This document shows positions 34,856 to 43,208 of a stretch of 54,760 bases of DNA, in pieces (the first letter of the stretch is position 1; each line of letters begins with the position of its first letter). The stretch is taken from assembly GCA_016200915.1 (NCBI GenBank), contig JACQDV010000074.1, positions 1 to 54,760 of the forward strand, in the 5' to 3' direction. This DNA is from Sphingobacteriales bacterium (GTDB taxonomy: Bacteria > Bacteroidota > Bacteroidia > Chitinophagales > Chitinophagaceae). Position numbers and translations under genes: made by a program. The notes below the pieces were generated by a model. The model was given only the letters and a program-made list of their open reading frames with translations, was not told the origin of the DNA and did not search any database.

Positions 34856-35350
34856 CTATTCAGCTTCTTTAAATTCTATGCTGTAAACATATAACTCTTC
34901 TCCATCCTTAGCCTGCTCACCTTCTAATGATAATCCCAGCTTTTCTAATAATGCAATGGATTGATGATTGTCTTTTAGTGTTATAGCCACTACTTTTTTA
35001 TGCTGTCCATTTTTTCTTACTTCATCCAATACCCGTTTGCTGGCTTCGTAAGCAAAGCCTTGTTTGGCATAAGCTGGTAAAAAAGCAAAACCAATATCAG
35101 GGTGAGTCATCTCCACTCTTTTCAAAAAACTTACAACGCCAATGGGAATATTATTTTCTTTCAGCCGGCATACGTAATACATAAAGTCAGGAGTGTTTAA
35201 TATCCGTTCAATATACATTACTGCCTCTTCGGGTGAAAGTACATTCCTGTCACCAATATATTTTATCCAGCCTTCTGTGTTCAGCAGTTCCAGCATAAAT
35301 AAATTATCATTGGTGGTAATCGGGGCTATTGTTAATCGTTGGGTTTCCAT
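34856..35350 (-). CDS. GNAT-family N-acetyltransferase (RimJ/RimL-like)
   Basis: A 164-aa protein. METQRLTIAPITTNDNLFML is the usual start of RimJ/RimL-like acetyltransferases; VVSFLKRVEMTHPDIGFAFL, then YAKQGFAYEASKRVLDEVRK is the acetyl-CoA-binding motif A, and HQSIALLEKLGLSLEG motif B. A TTG start at 35368 is possible, but ATG 35350 fits better. The substrate cannot be told from sequence. It is divergent from the metallo-beta-lactamase-fold gene. Confidence 0.85.
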   Translation of the reverse strand: METQRLTIAPITTNDNLFMLELLNTEGWIKYIGDRNVLSPEEAVMYIERILNTPDFMYYVCRLKENNIPIGVVSFLKRVEMTHPDIGFAFLPAYAKQGFAYEASKRVLDEVRKNGQHKKVVAITLKDNHQSIALLEKLGLSLEGEQAKDGEELYVYSIEFKEAE

Positions 35351-35416
35351 TAATAGTGTGTTGTGCAAACTAATATTATTCTCCTTAACTTTAGTTACAC
35401 TAAAGAAAATTTCTGT

Positions 35417-36313
35417 ATGCTACGCCGTCAATTCATTAAAACATCTGCACTCAGTTTTGGAGCACTCACTATTGCACAGCAACAACTATTTGCCGCTTTT
35501 TTTGATAATCCATGGAAGATAAAAATGCTTACCGATAAGCTGGGTATCTTTAATGAAAAGGGTGGAACCATTGCTTTCCTTTTAGAGAAGGATGGTATTG
35601 TGGTAGTGGATGCACAGTTCCCAGATACTGCTCCTCATTTGATTGATGAATTGAAAAAGAAAACAGATAAACCTTTTCAATTGCTCATCAATACCCATCA
35701 TCACGGCGATCATACCAGTGGCAATATTGCTTTTAAAGGGTTGGTGAAAAATGTATTGGCGCATACCAATTCAAAAGCCAACCAGGAAAGAGTAGCTAAA
35801 GAAAAGAAAACAGGAGATCAACAGTTGTATCCCGACTGGACCTTTGATAATGTTTGGTGTCAGAAAGCTGGCAAAGAACAAATTTGTCTTCATTATTTTG
35901 GTGCTGGTCATACGAATGGCGATGCCATCATTCATTTTAAACATGCCGATGTGGTGCACATGGGTGATTTGTGTTTCAACCGTCGTCATCCGTATATTGA
36001 TAAATCAGCGGGTGCTAATATTAAGAACTGGATAGAACTATTGGATAAAACAGCCAATAAGTTCAGTAAAAAAACGACCTACATTTTTGGTCACTCTGGT
36101 GATGGTTATGAAGTAACGGGTACAAAAGATGATCTCAATGCTTTTGGTGATTATTTAGGTAATGTATTAAAGTTTGTTGACGGAGAAATAAAAGCCGGTA
36201 AAACCAAAGACGAAATTTTAAAGGCTAAAACATTCCCTGGCATAGGTGAGTGGAAAGGTGATGGTATAGAGAGACCATTAACAGCTGCTTATGAAGAACT
36301 GACTACTAAATAA
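35417..36313 (+). CDS. Metallo-beta-lactamase-fold hydrolase with Tat signal
   Basis: A 298-aa protein. The N-terminus MLRRQFIKTSALSFGALTIA is a twin-arginine signal (RRQFIK). The metal site is NTHHHGDHTSGN (H-x-H-x-D-H), then His in HYFGAGHTNGD and Asp in HMGDLCFNRRHP, and FGHSGDGYE near the end. The order resembles class B beta-lactamase-like periplasmic hydrolases, but lactamase activity cannot be claimed. Tat export suggests that the metal is loaded in the cytoplasm. Confidence 0.85.
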   Translation: MLRRQFIKTSALSFGALTIAQQQLFAAFFDNPWKIKMLTDKLGIFNEKGGTIAFLLEKDGIVVVDAQFPDTAPHLIDELKKKTDKPFQLLINTHHHGDHTSGNIAFKGLVKNVLAHTNSKANQERVAKEKKTGDQQLYPDWTFDNVWCQKAGKEQICLHYFGAGHTNGDAIIHFKHADVVHMGDLCFNRRHPYIDKSAGANIKNWIELLDKTANKFSKKTTYIFGHSGDGYEVTGTKDDLNAFGDYLGNVLKFVDGEIKAGKTKDEILKAKTFPGIGEWKGDGIERPLTAAYEELTTK

Positions 36314-36356
36314 TATCTTCTTTATCTGTGTTCACCAGTGAAATCTGTGAGAGTGA

Positions 36357-36824
36357 TTAAAATGCTCTAAGCAAACGATCATTAAAATTCAATTTGCGCT
36401 GTTGAATTATTTTCACCTGTTTCATATCAGGGTGAAGTGGATTGATGATATAGTTAAACTCTTCTTTAACAAGAACGCTGGGAACTCTGAGTAATAATTT
36501 CTTCTTTGCCGCTAAGAATTCATCTCCTTTTTTTTGAGTAAAGAAGTGAATATTAGTTTCATCCCAATGTTCAGGAAACTTTTTAATATCAATGGTTTGA
36601 ACTGAAATATCATCAGAAACTGAGATACTGATCAGCATATAATTCTTTTGTTGCAAGATTTTAACTGGAGTATGAACTAAAGTTTCCAGTAATGCCAATG
36701 ACCGATGCGACGAAGTGTACAAAGCATAATTCCCTTCGCTGTTCCATCTGCCACCAAACAAACGGGATCCTTTACCGGATAGGTCTTCTGCAAAATTTTC
36801 CTGGCAAATGCGGTAAAGTTCCAT
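36357..36824 (-). CDS. RES-domain toxin
   Basis: A 155-aa protein. ELYRICQENFAEDLSGKGSR then LFGGRWNSEGNYALYTSSHR, the Glu in SLALLETLVHTP and the Ser in LLLRVPSVLVKEEFNYIINP are the Arg, Glu and Ser positions that name the RES family, which degrades NAD+. Its stop-proximal gene order is antitoxin then toxin: the start is 6 nt after the Xre-like antitoxin. It is a type II toxin-antitoxin pair. Confidence 0.88.
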   Translation of the reverse strand: MELYRICQENFAEDLSGKGSRLFGGRWNSEGNYALYTSSHRSLALLETLVHTPVKILQQKNYMLISISVSDDISVQTIDIKKFPEHWDETNIHFFTQKKGDEFLAAKKKLLLRVPSVLVKEEFNYIINPLHPDMKQVKIIQQRKLNFNDRLLRAF

Positions 36825-36830
36825 GGAGAA

Positions 36831-37337
36831 TTATGAATAAACACCTTGCTCTAAGCGGCCCAATATTTTTGAAACAAGCTGAATACCAAATGTAGTATCT
36901 AAAAAATCTATTGGTAATTTATTGCCTAATGCAATAATAGGAGAGTGCAACCATTCAATAAATGATTCTTTGGTGCCGGTAACATCAATTCCTCTTTTTA
37001 CAAAGGCCGCCAGCTCAATTACTTTTTCTGTTTTTAAGGTATCCAGTAATTCATCTTCATGCTTGCGTTGAATATTGCGATGAGAAGTATGCAGCAATGT
37101 GCTCATCTTTTCCATGCTTACACCTAAGTAGCTACTTAGTGATTTAAGAGATGATTTACGAACTCCTTTACGGGAAAGATTAATAAGATCTAACTCGCCG
37201 CCTATTGGTAGTGCAACGGTTTTATTGCCCCCCATTATTACCCGCATATGCTCATATTGTACAGCAGCTTCTTCAACATATGGTGGTGCATCTTGCTGCG
37301 GGTTGTAAGGTTTTATAGTTTTTGTTGCTTTAGGCAT
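36831..37337 (-). CDS. Xre/MbcA/ParS-like antitoxin of the RES toxin
   Basis: A 168-aa protein. Residues 45-90 (LINLSRKGVRKSSLKSLSSY then LGVSMEKMSTLLHTSHRNIQ) form a helix-turn-helix, and the C-terminal part (FIEWLHSPIIALGNKLPIDF then LDTTFGIQLVSKILGRLEQG) is the DUF2384 toxin-binding domain. Such proteins block the RES active site and repress their own operon. A candidate operator precedes it. Confidence 0.88.
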   Translation of the reverse strand: MPKATKTIKPYNPQQDAPPYVEEAAVQYEHMRVIMGGNKTVALPIGGELDLINLSRKGVRKSSLKSLSSYLGVSMEKMSTLLHTSHRNIQRKHEDELLDTLKTEKVIELAAFVKRGIDVTGTKESFIEWLHSPIIALGNKLPIDFLDTTFGIQLVSKILGRLEQGVYS

Positions 37338-37349
37338 TTTTTCTCTTTT

Positions 37350-37371
37350 ACCAAATGTATGACTTTTTGGT
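37350..37371 (-). promoter_or_regulatory. Candidate promoter/operator of the Xre-RES operon
   Basis: On the minus strand TACATTTG (complement of 37352-37359) fits the -7 box; no -33 TTG stands at the ideal distance. ACCAAA (37350-37355) and TTTGGT (37366-37371) form a dyad that covers the box, a likely site for autorepression by the Xre antitoxin. Confidence 0.45.
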
Positions 37372-37392
37372 TAATTATTATCCAAAATGTCG

Positions 37393-37881
37393 TTATTTTT
37401 TTAATTTCTCCAAAAGCCCTTCCAAAACATAGTAGGTGATAGGGCAGAAAGTGGAGTTTTTCAAAGTGAGTGGTTGCCTTTTTAAAATCACATCTTCATC
37501 GGTGTAAGGAAAGCGTTCGCAATCAGAAGGACGAACATCATAGATGCCACAATAATTATCACTGCCTAAAAAAGGGCATGGCTTGGTGTTTACTACGTAA
37601 TCTCCATCCTCATCCAGCCTCAGATAGGTTTCAATGAAATCGCTTTCTTTCATTTTCAAATGTTTTGAAATGCGTTTTATATCGGGAGTTTTAAAACGGG
37701 GCGAATAATTTTTACAGCAATTGGCACATTGCAGGCAGTCTATCTTTTCAAAAGCTTCTTCATGCAGGTCTGGCAGCAATTTCAGCACTTTGTTTTTATC
37801 GGCCCGCTGCAGCATCTGCTTGTACTGCTTCTGGTGCTCGGCACTTTTCTTTTCCCAGTTTTGTAGAAGTTTTTTCTGCAT
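37393..37881 (-). CDS. YkgJ-family cysteine-cluster protein
   Basis: A 162-aa protein. DCLQCANCCKNYSPRF (Cys-x2-Cys-x2-Cys-Cys) and KPCPFLGSDNYCGIYDVRPSDCERFPY give the eight-Cys pattern of YkgJ/FliB-like proteins, which bind a zinc or iron-sulfur cluster. The charged N-terminal 40 residues are probably helical. Role unknown. It is divergent from gcvP. Confidence 0.85.
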   Translation of the reverse strand: MQKKLLQNWEKKSAEHQKQYKQMLQRADKNKVLKLLPDLHEEAFEKIDCLQCANCCKNYSPRFKTPDIKRISKHLKMKESDFIETYLRLDEDGDYVVNTKPCPFLGSDNYCGIYDVRPSDCERFPYTDEDVILKRQPLTLKNSTFCPITYYVLEGLLEKLKK

Positions 37882-37929
37882 ATTGCAAATAAAGTTAATT
37901 CAAAGCATTCCACCAGTTTTCCCCACGAT

Positions 37930-37969
37930 GATAACTCAGTTTTTTTGTGAGTTATCTCCCGTAAATTTG
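37930..37969 (+). promoter_or_regulatory. gcvP promoter region with 9-bp dyad
   Basis: GATAACTCA (37930-37938) and TGAGTTATC (37948-37956) form a perfect 9-bp inverted repeat with spacer GTTTTTTTG. TAAATTTG at 37962-37969 is a good -7 box. The dyad covers the place of the -33 box, which has no exact TTG there, so it may be an operator or a site for an activator. Confidence 0.5.
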
Positions 37970-38003
37970 CGCATCTTTTTTAAACGGTCAACCCCTCACA
38001 TCT

Positions 38004-40883
38004 ATGAATCTTTTTGAAGCACAGCAAAATGAGTTCAAACAACGGCATATAGGACCCAATGAACACGACACCCAGCAAATGCTGAAAACAATTGGAGAGC
38101 CTTCATTAGCTTCTTTAATCGACAAAACTGTTCCTTCTTCTATCCGCATGCAGCATCAATTAGAAGTGCCGGCTGCTATGAATGAGAATGAATTTTTACA
38201 ACACATTAAAGAGATCAGTTTAAAGAATAAAGTTTATAAAAATTATATCGGCCAGGGTTATTATGATACCATCACACCCAGTGTGTTACTGCGCAATGTT
38301 TTTGAAAACCCGGGCTGGTACACTCAATACACACCTTACCAGGCTGAAATATCACAGGGCCGTTTGGAAAGCTTGCTCAACTTTCAAACAATGGTGAGTG
38401 ATTTAACTGGGTTACCCATTGCTAATGCTTCGCTGCTTGATGAAGCAACTGCTGCTGCTGAAGCAATGACCATGTTCTTTAATACACTGAATAAAGATCA
38501 TGATCATATTGCCCGTCCAAAATTCTTTGTTGACAATGAAACATTTCCTCAAACAAAAGATGTATTGGTAACAAGAGGTGTACCGGTAGGAATTGAAGTA
38601 GTGTTTGGAGATTATAAAACTGCTGCATTAGACGATAAATATTTTGGTGCATTAGTACAATACCCAAATGATAAAGGAGCGATTGAAGATTACCGTGACT
38701 TCATTAATAAAGTTCATGCTGTTGGTGCGTTTGTAGTAATGACTACCGATTTGTTAGCATTAGCTCTATTAACGCCTCCAGGTGAATTAGGTGCTGATGT
38801 GGCTTGTGGTTGTGCTCAGCGTTTTGGTGTGCCTTTAGGATTTGGTGGTCCGCATGCAGCTTTCTTTTCTGCTAAAGATGAATTTAAACGCAACTTACCC
38901 GGTCGTATTATTGGTGTAAGCATTGATGCACAGGGCAACCGTGCATTACGTATGGCACTGCAAACAAGGGAGCAGCATATAAAGAGAGAAAAAGCTACTT
39001 CCAATATATGTACAGCACAAGCACTACTGGCAAATATGGCAGCAATGTATGCTGTGTATCATGGCCCCGAAGGATTAAAGAACATCGCTAAAAGAACAGC
39101 CCTGTTAACACAAACAGTAGCAGATGCCGTAAAAGAAAGAGGATTTGAATTAGTGTCGGATAGTTTCTTTGATACGATTACAGTAAAGACAGATAAAGCA
39201 AATGCTATTTATGAAAAAGCATTGCGTCAGCAAATCAATCTTCGTTTTAATAATGATAATCTCATTGGAATATCATTAGATGAAACAATTACAACTTATG
39301 ATCTGTTTGACCTGATCAATTGTTTTGAAAACGATGAAGATCCAGTTGCTTTTGATATTGATGAAGAAGCAAGGCTCAGTCATATTCCATCTGCCTTAAC
39401 AAGAACATCTTCTTATTTGTCGCATCCAAATTTTAATTCGCATCACAGCGAAAGCCAGATGATGCGTTATATTAAGATGCTGGAGAATAAAGATCTTTCT
39501 TTGAACACTTCCATGATCTCATTGGGAAGTTGTACAATGAAACTGAATGCAGCAACAGAGATGATGCCGTTAAGCTGGGCACACTGGAGTAAGATACATC
39601 CCTTTGCACCCATTGATCAAACAGAAGGCTATCAATATATCATTGATGAACTGGGAGATTATCTCAACAAGATCACAGCATTTGATGCCTGTAGTTTACA
39701 ACCTAATAGCGGAGCACAGGGTGAGTACGCTGGTTTATTAGCTATCCGTGGATATAATAAAGCTAATGGTGATGAGCATCGTAATGTAATGCTCATTCCT
39801 ATTTCTGCACACGGTACTAATCCTGCCAGTGCAGTAATGGCTGGTATGAAAGTAGTGGTAGTAAAAGCATTGGAGAATGGATATATTGATATGGATGATC
39901 TGAAAGCAAAAGCAACTCAGTATTCAAAAGAACTGGCTGGTATCATGATCACTTATCCCAGCACTTATGGTATATATGAAGAAACAGTAAAAGAAATTAC
40001 TGATATCATTCATCAGCATGGCGGACAGGTGTACATGGATGGTGCCAATATGAATGCTCAGGTTGGATTAACAGCTCCGGGTTTAATTGGTGCGGATGTT
40101 TGTCATCTTAACCTGCATAAAACATTTGCTATTCCGCATGGCGGTGGTGGCCCTGGCATGGGACCTATTTGTGTAAAAGCACATTTAGAACCGTACTTAC
40201 CCGGACATACCAATACACATTTGCAAGCATCCACTAATGCTGTAGCTGCCGCACCTTATGGCAGTGCTTCTATTTTACTGATCAGCTATGGTTATATCCG
40301 CATGCTTGGTTTTAACGGAGTGAAGGCTGCTACGGAATATGCAATCCTTAATGCAAATTACATGAGGGCAAGATTAGAAAAAGATTTTGATATTCTTTAT
40401 ACCAATCACAATGGTCAATGTGCACATGAATTTATTGTTGATCTGCGTCCATTCAAAAAGACGGCAGAGATAGAAGCTGAAGATGTAGCCAAGCGGTTAA
40501 TGGATTATGGATTTCATGCGCCTACTATGAGCTTTCCTGTTCCCGGTACAATTATGATTGAACCAACAGAGAGTGAAGATAAAGCGGAACTGGATCGTTT
40601 TTGTGATGCATTGATTGCTATTAAAAATGAAATTAAAGCCATTGAAGAAGGCAGGGCAGATAAAAAAGATAATGCTTTAAAAAATGCACCACATACTCAA
40701 TTTGTGGTTACCGCTTCTGAATGGAAACATAGTTATTCGAGAGAACAGGCTGCATTTCCTTTAGCATATGTAAAACAAAATAAATTCTGGCCAAGTGTGG
40801 CAAGAGTTAACAATACACACGGCGACAGAAATCTTATTTGTACCTGCGAACCGGTAAGCAGCTATGCTGAAGCAGAAGCTTAA
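38004..40883 (+). CDS. gcvP: Glycine dehydrogenase (decarboxylating), P protein of the glycine cleavage system
   Basis: A 959-aa fused P protein (both halves in one chain, as in E. coli). RHIGPNEHDTQQMLKTIGE is the typical start, and the PLP lysine is K706 in CHLNLHKTFAIPHGGGGPG. The protein decarboxylates glycine and passes the aminomethyl group to H protein; gcvT and gcvH are not in the window. It stands alone with its own promoter region and terminator. Confidence 0.97.
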   Translation: MNLFEAQQNEFKQRHIGPNEHDTQQMLKTIGEPSLASLIDKTVPSSIRMQHQLEVPAAMNENEFLQHIKEISLKNKVYKNYIGQGYYDTITPSVLLRNVFENPGWYTQYTPYQAEISQGRLESLLNFQTMVSDLTGLPIANASLLDEATAAAEAMTMFFNTLNKDHDHIARPKFFVDNETFPQTKDVLVTRGVPVGIEVVFGDYKTAALDDKYFGALVQYPNDKGAIEDYRDFINKVHAVGAFVVMTTDLLALALLTPPGELGADVACGCAQRFGVPLGFGGPHAAFFSAKDEFKRNLPGRIIGVSIDAQGNRALRMALQTREQHIKREKATSNICTAQALLANMAAMYAVYHGPEGLKNIAKRTALLTQTVADAVKERGFELVSDSFFDTITVKTDKANAIYEKALRQQINLRFNNDNLIGISLDETITTYDLFDLINCFENDEDPVAFDIDEEARLSHIPSALTRTSSYLSHPNFNSHHSESQMMRYIKMLENKDLSLNTSMISLGSCTMKLNAATEMMPLSWAHWSKIHPFAPIDQTEGYQYIIDELGDYLNKITAFDACSLQPNSGAQGEYAGLLAIRGYNKANGDEHRNVMLIPISAHGTNPASAVMAGMKVVVVKALENGYIDMDDLKAKATQYSKELAGIMITYPSTYGIYEETVKEITDIIHQHGGQVYMDGANMNAQVGLTAPGLIGADVCHLNLHKTFAIPHGGGGPGMGPICVKAHLEPYLPGHTNTHLQASTNAVAAAPYGSASILLISYGYIRMLGFNGVKAATEYAILNANYMRARLEKDFDILYTNHNGQCAHEFIVDLRPFKKTAEIEAEDVAKRLMDYGFHAPTMSFPVPGTIMIEPTESEDKAELDRFCDALIAIKNEIKAIEEGRADKKDNALKNAPHTQFVVTASEWKHSYSREQAAFPLAYVKQNKFWPSVARVNNTHGDRNLICTCEPVSSYAEAEA

Positions 40884-40900
40884 TAAATTCTTTCAGATAA

Positions 40901-40935
40901 AAAAAGGTCACTTTATTAATGAGTGACCTTTTTTA
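40901..40935. terminator. Bidirectional terminator between gcvP and the BlaR1-like gene
   Basis: AAAAAAGGTCACT (40901-40913) pairs with AGTGACCTTTTTT (40923-40935). A-run and T-run on the two sides let it end both gcvP and the convergent gene at 40955. Confidence 0.9.
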
Positions 40936-40954
40936 TTTCACTAATCTAGTTGTT

Positions 40955-42700
40955 TTACTTAAGTGTTACTTCAATTGCTCCTTCCTTTGCTTTATCTCCA
41001 TACTTACTTGTTGCTTTATCACCTTTCAAAACGTTCATTGATTTGATCTGTTCGGGTTTGTATTTAGCTTCAAAATCATTCCAGCTCATTTCTTTTCCAT
41101 CAACGATCAATAATGCTTTTTTGGTGGTATAACTTTTTGTACTTACCTGGATCACTCCATTATTCCCTTTTTCTCCATAGATAGCAATTGCCGCATCACC
41201 TTTTAAAACATTTACTTCTTTAATAGTGGATGGATCAATTTTGCTGACATTATATTCAACCGGCATTGCAATACCATCTACCACTACCATTGGTTTTGGC
41301 TGCTTTGGCGCTGTGTCAGCAATAATAACTGGTGGTGCTGGTGGCACAGCATCAGTTGCTGGTATTAAACCATCTGGTGCAGGCGGAGCCAGCAGTTTGC
41401 CATATTTTTCCTCGTAAAGCTTTTTCTCTTTTGGATTACTTAGATTATAGGTTTCCTTTTTCCCGTTCTTATGCTGGATGATAATTTTCTGTTCACCCCT
41501 ATCATTGATGTAATCTTTCATAATCACATCATCGGGCAAACCTGTTTTAGCAGGAGGAACAGGAGGTGTTGGAGGAGTAGTCAGCTCACCATATTTTTCA
41601 TCAAATAATTTTTTCTGATGCGGATCACTAAGATCATAAACTTCAGTCTTGCCATTCTTTAATACAACGGTGGCCTTTTTAACGCCATCTTTTTTTACAA
41701 TATTGATCGTTGTAATATCGTCTGGCTTGGGTGAGCTAAGCCCATCGGGTATTATTACAGAAGGTTTATCAGGAATGACATCTGTATCCGATGATTTAAC
41801 CGGAGATATATCAGCGATCGTTACCTGTTTGATTGCCCTCATCATTTCGGCCCTGTTGCTGAAAGCCATGAGCATTACCGCCACCACCGGCACCAGCAAA
41901 AGATATTTTGCCAGCTGATAAGGACGGGTTTGTTTTTTGTTCATCATAATAATTCTGTTTTTCAGTTTTAAAAAATGGAAATGATTAGCTGCAGCTATAT
42001 TGTTTTGTATTCCGGACACTTTAAGTAAATTATACTGATAATGCTTAGCATCAATACCACTTTCTAATACCAGTTTATCAGTAAGAAATTCTAAGTTCTG
42101 TTTTAATTCATTCTTTAATAACCAGGCAAATGGATTGAACCAGAAAACAATGGTGAGTATTTCGCCTAATAAAATATCAATGGTATGTTTTTGCTGAACA
42201 TGAAATTGTTCATGCCGGATGATCTCCTGCAGTTCAGCTTCTGTATGAATAGCAGGGTTTACATAGATATCATTAAAGAATGAAAACGGATTTACAGGTT
42301 CTTTTAATTCAATAATTCTGAAATCCTTTTGTGCAAGAATGGTTTTATTCTTTCTTAACAACAGTAAAGCCCTGAACTGAATAATTAACCGGAACAGCAT
42401 TACCAGCATCCCCGCAAAAAGCAAATTGTTTAATAAGATGCTACTCCAGTTGGCAGAAGAAGTTTGTTGAGTAAAACTAAGATTTGGGATATAGTTGAAT
42501 AAGGAGATTGATTGTTCCGGCTGCTGAATTATTTTAGATACGTCGATCAGTGGGATTAAGAAACTGCACAATATTGCCAGCACAAAGTACCATCGGCTCC
42601 ATTTAAAAAAAGTATCACGTCTGAGCAATAGTTTATAAAACAGGAAGAAAATTACTGTCACCAGCGATCCTTTTACAAACCATGAAACAAGTGGTGTCAT
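40955..42700 (-). CDS. BlaR1/M56-family membrane metallopeptidase with TonB-plug-like C-terminus
   Basis: A 581-aa protein. Membrane helices lie about at 5-25, 37-53, 85-110 and 262-285. The zinc site is IRHEQFHVQQ (H163-E164-x2-H167) with the E-x-L-T region WFNPFAWLLKNELKQNLEFL. The C-terminal 290 residues contain two tandem units (NGKTEVYDLSDPHQKKLFDE and NGKKETYNLSNPKEKKLYEE, each ending YG and Pro-rich) and two plug-like units (KGDAAIAIYGEKGNNGVIQV; KGDKATSKYGDKAKEGAIEV). It is 5 nt from the BlaI-like gene and would cleave it after sensing a signal. Confidence 0.85.
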   Translation of the reverse strand: MTPLVSWFVKGSLVTVIFFLFYKLLLRRDTFFKWSRWYFVLAILCSFLIPLIDVSKIIQQPEQSISLFNYIPNLSFTQQTSSANWSSILLNNLLFAGMLVMLFRLIIQFRALLLLRKNKTILAQKDFRIIELKEPVNPFSFFNDIYVNPAIHTEAELQEIIRHEQFHVQQKHTIDILLGEILTIVFWFNPFAWLLKNELKQNLEFLTDKLVLESGIDAKHYQYNLLKVSGIQNNIAAANHFHFLKLKNRIIMMNKKQTRPYQLAKYLLLVPVVAVMLMAFSNRAEMMRAIKQVTIADISPVKSSDTDVIPDKPSVIIPDGLSSPKPDDITTINIVKKDGVKKATVVLKNGKTEVYDLSDPHQKKLFDEKYGELTTPPTPPVPPAKTGLPDDVIMKDYINDRGEQKIIIQHKNGKKETYNLSNPKEKKLYEEKYGKLLAPPAPDGLIPATDAVPPAPPVIIADTAPKQPKPMVVVDGIAMPVEYNVSKIDPSTIKEVNVLKGDAAIAIYGEKGNNGVIQVSTKSYTTKKALLIVDGKEMSWNDFEAKYKPEQIKSMNVLKGDKATSKYGDKAKEGAIEVTLK

Positions 42701-42705
42701 ACTCC

Positions 42706-43062
42706 TTATTTTTTTTCAATTAAGTTGATGATCTCTTTCAGTTCGTCTGCAGTGATCTTTTTTTCTTTGGCAAAAAAAGCTACCAGTTCTTTATAAGAAT
42801 TTTCGAAATAATCTTTTACCACTGAATTCATAAAGCGCTTTTTATAATCTGCTTCTTTAATTAGCGGTTTGTATAAAAACATATTCCCCATCTGCCTGCT
42901 CTCGAGATAACCTTTCTTCTCTAAATTTTTGATAGTGGAAGCAAGTGTGGTATAAGGTGGTTTAGGATCAGTGATGTTTTCTAAAAAGCTTTTTACATTG
43001 GCTTCACCGGTTTTCCAAACGGCCTGCATCGCTTCTTCTTCCTGTATGGTTAACTTTTCCAT
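42706..43062 (-). CDS. BlaI/MecI-family repressor
   Basis: A 118-aa protein. LTIQEEEAMQAVWKTGEANV, then PPYTTLASTIKNLEKKGYLE is the BlaI winged helix-turn-helix, and the C-terminal helices dimerise. It would repress its own operon through the dyads just before its start and be inactivated by the M56 protease downstream. No beta-lactamase gene is adjacent, so the regulon may be more general. Confidence 0.92.
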   Translation of the reverse strand: MEKLTIQEEEAMQAVWKTGEANVKSFLENITDPKPPYTTLASTIKNLEKKGYLESRQMGNMFLYKPLIKEADYKKRFMNSVVKDYFENSYKELVAFFAKEKKITADELKEIINLIEKK

Positions 43063-43063
43063 C

Positions 43064-43097
43064 TACGAATTTTTCGTAAATCTACGGAAGTTTCGTA
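43064..43097 (-). promoter_or_regulatory. Two BlaI-type operator dyads
   Basis: TACGAATTTTTCGTA (43064-43078) is a perfect dyad and TACGGAAGTTTCGTA (43083-43097) a near-perfect one, centres 19 bp apart. They lie directly before the ATG of the BlaI-like gene, so dimers side by side would block transcription or translation start. Confidence 0.7.
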
Positions 43098-43157
43098 ATT
43101 CACCAAATTTATTTTTATAAACTTTATTGTTTTGAGTAAGTTTTAACAATTGCAAAC

Positions 43158-43189
43158 AAAAAAGCCCGGCAATATTGCCAGGGCTTTTG
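43158..43189 (-). terminator. Terminator of the HtrA/DegP gene
   Basis: AAAAAGCCC-GGCA and TGCC-A-GGGCTTTT arms (43160-43187) form a strong hairpin with loop ATAT and one bulge, T-run on the minus strand after the protease gene. Confidence 0.85.
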
Positions 43190-43208
43190 TCAAAGTAATA
43201 TTTAATAA

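Noticed and set aside
35417-36313. Calling the metallo-beta-lactamase-fold protein an antibiotic-resistance enzyme
   Set aside because: The H-x-H-x-D-H motif is shared by many hydrolases; nothing in the sequence fixes the substrate.
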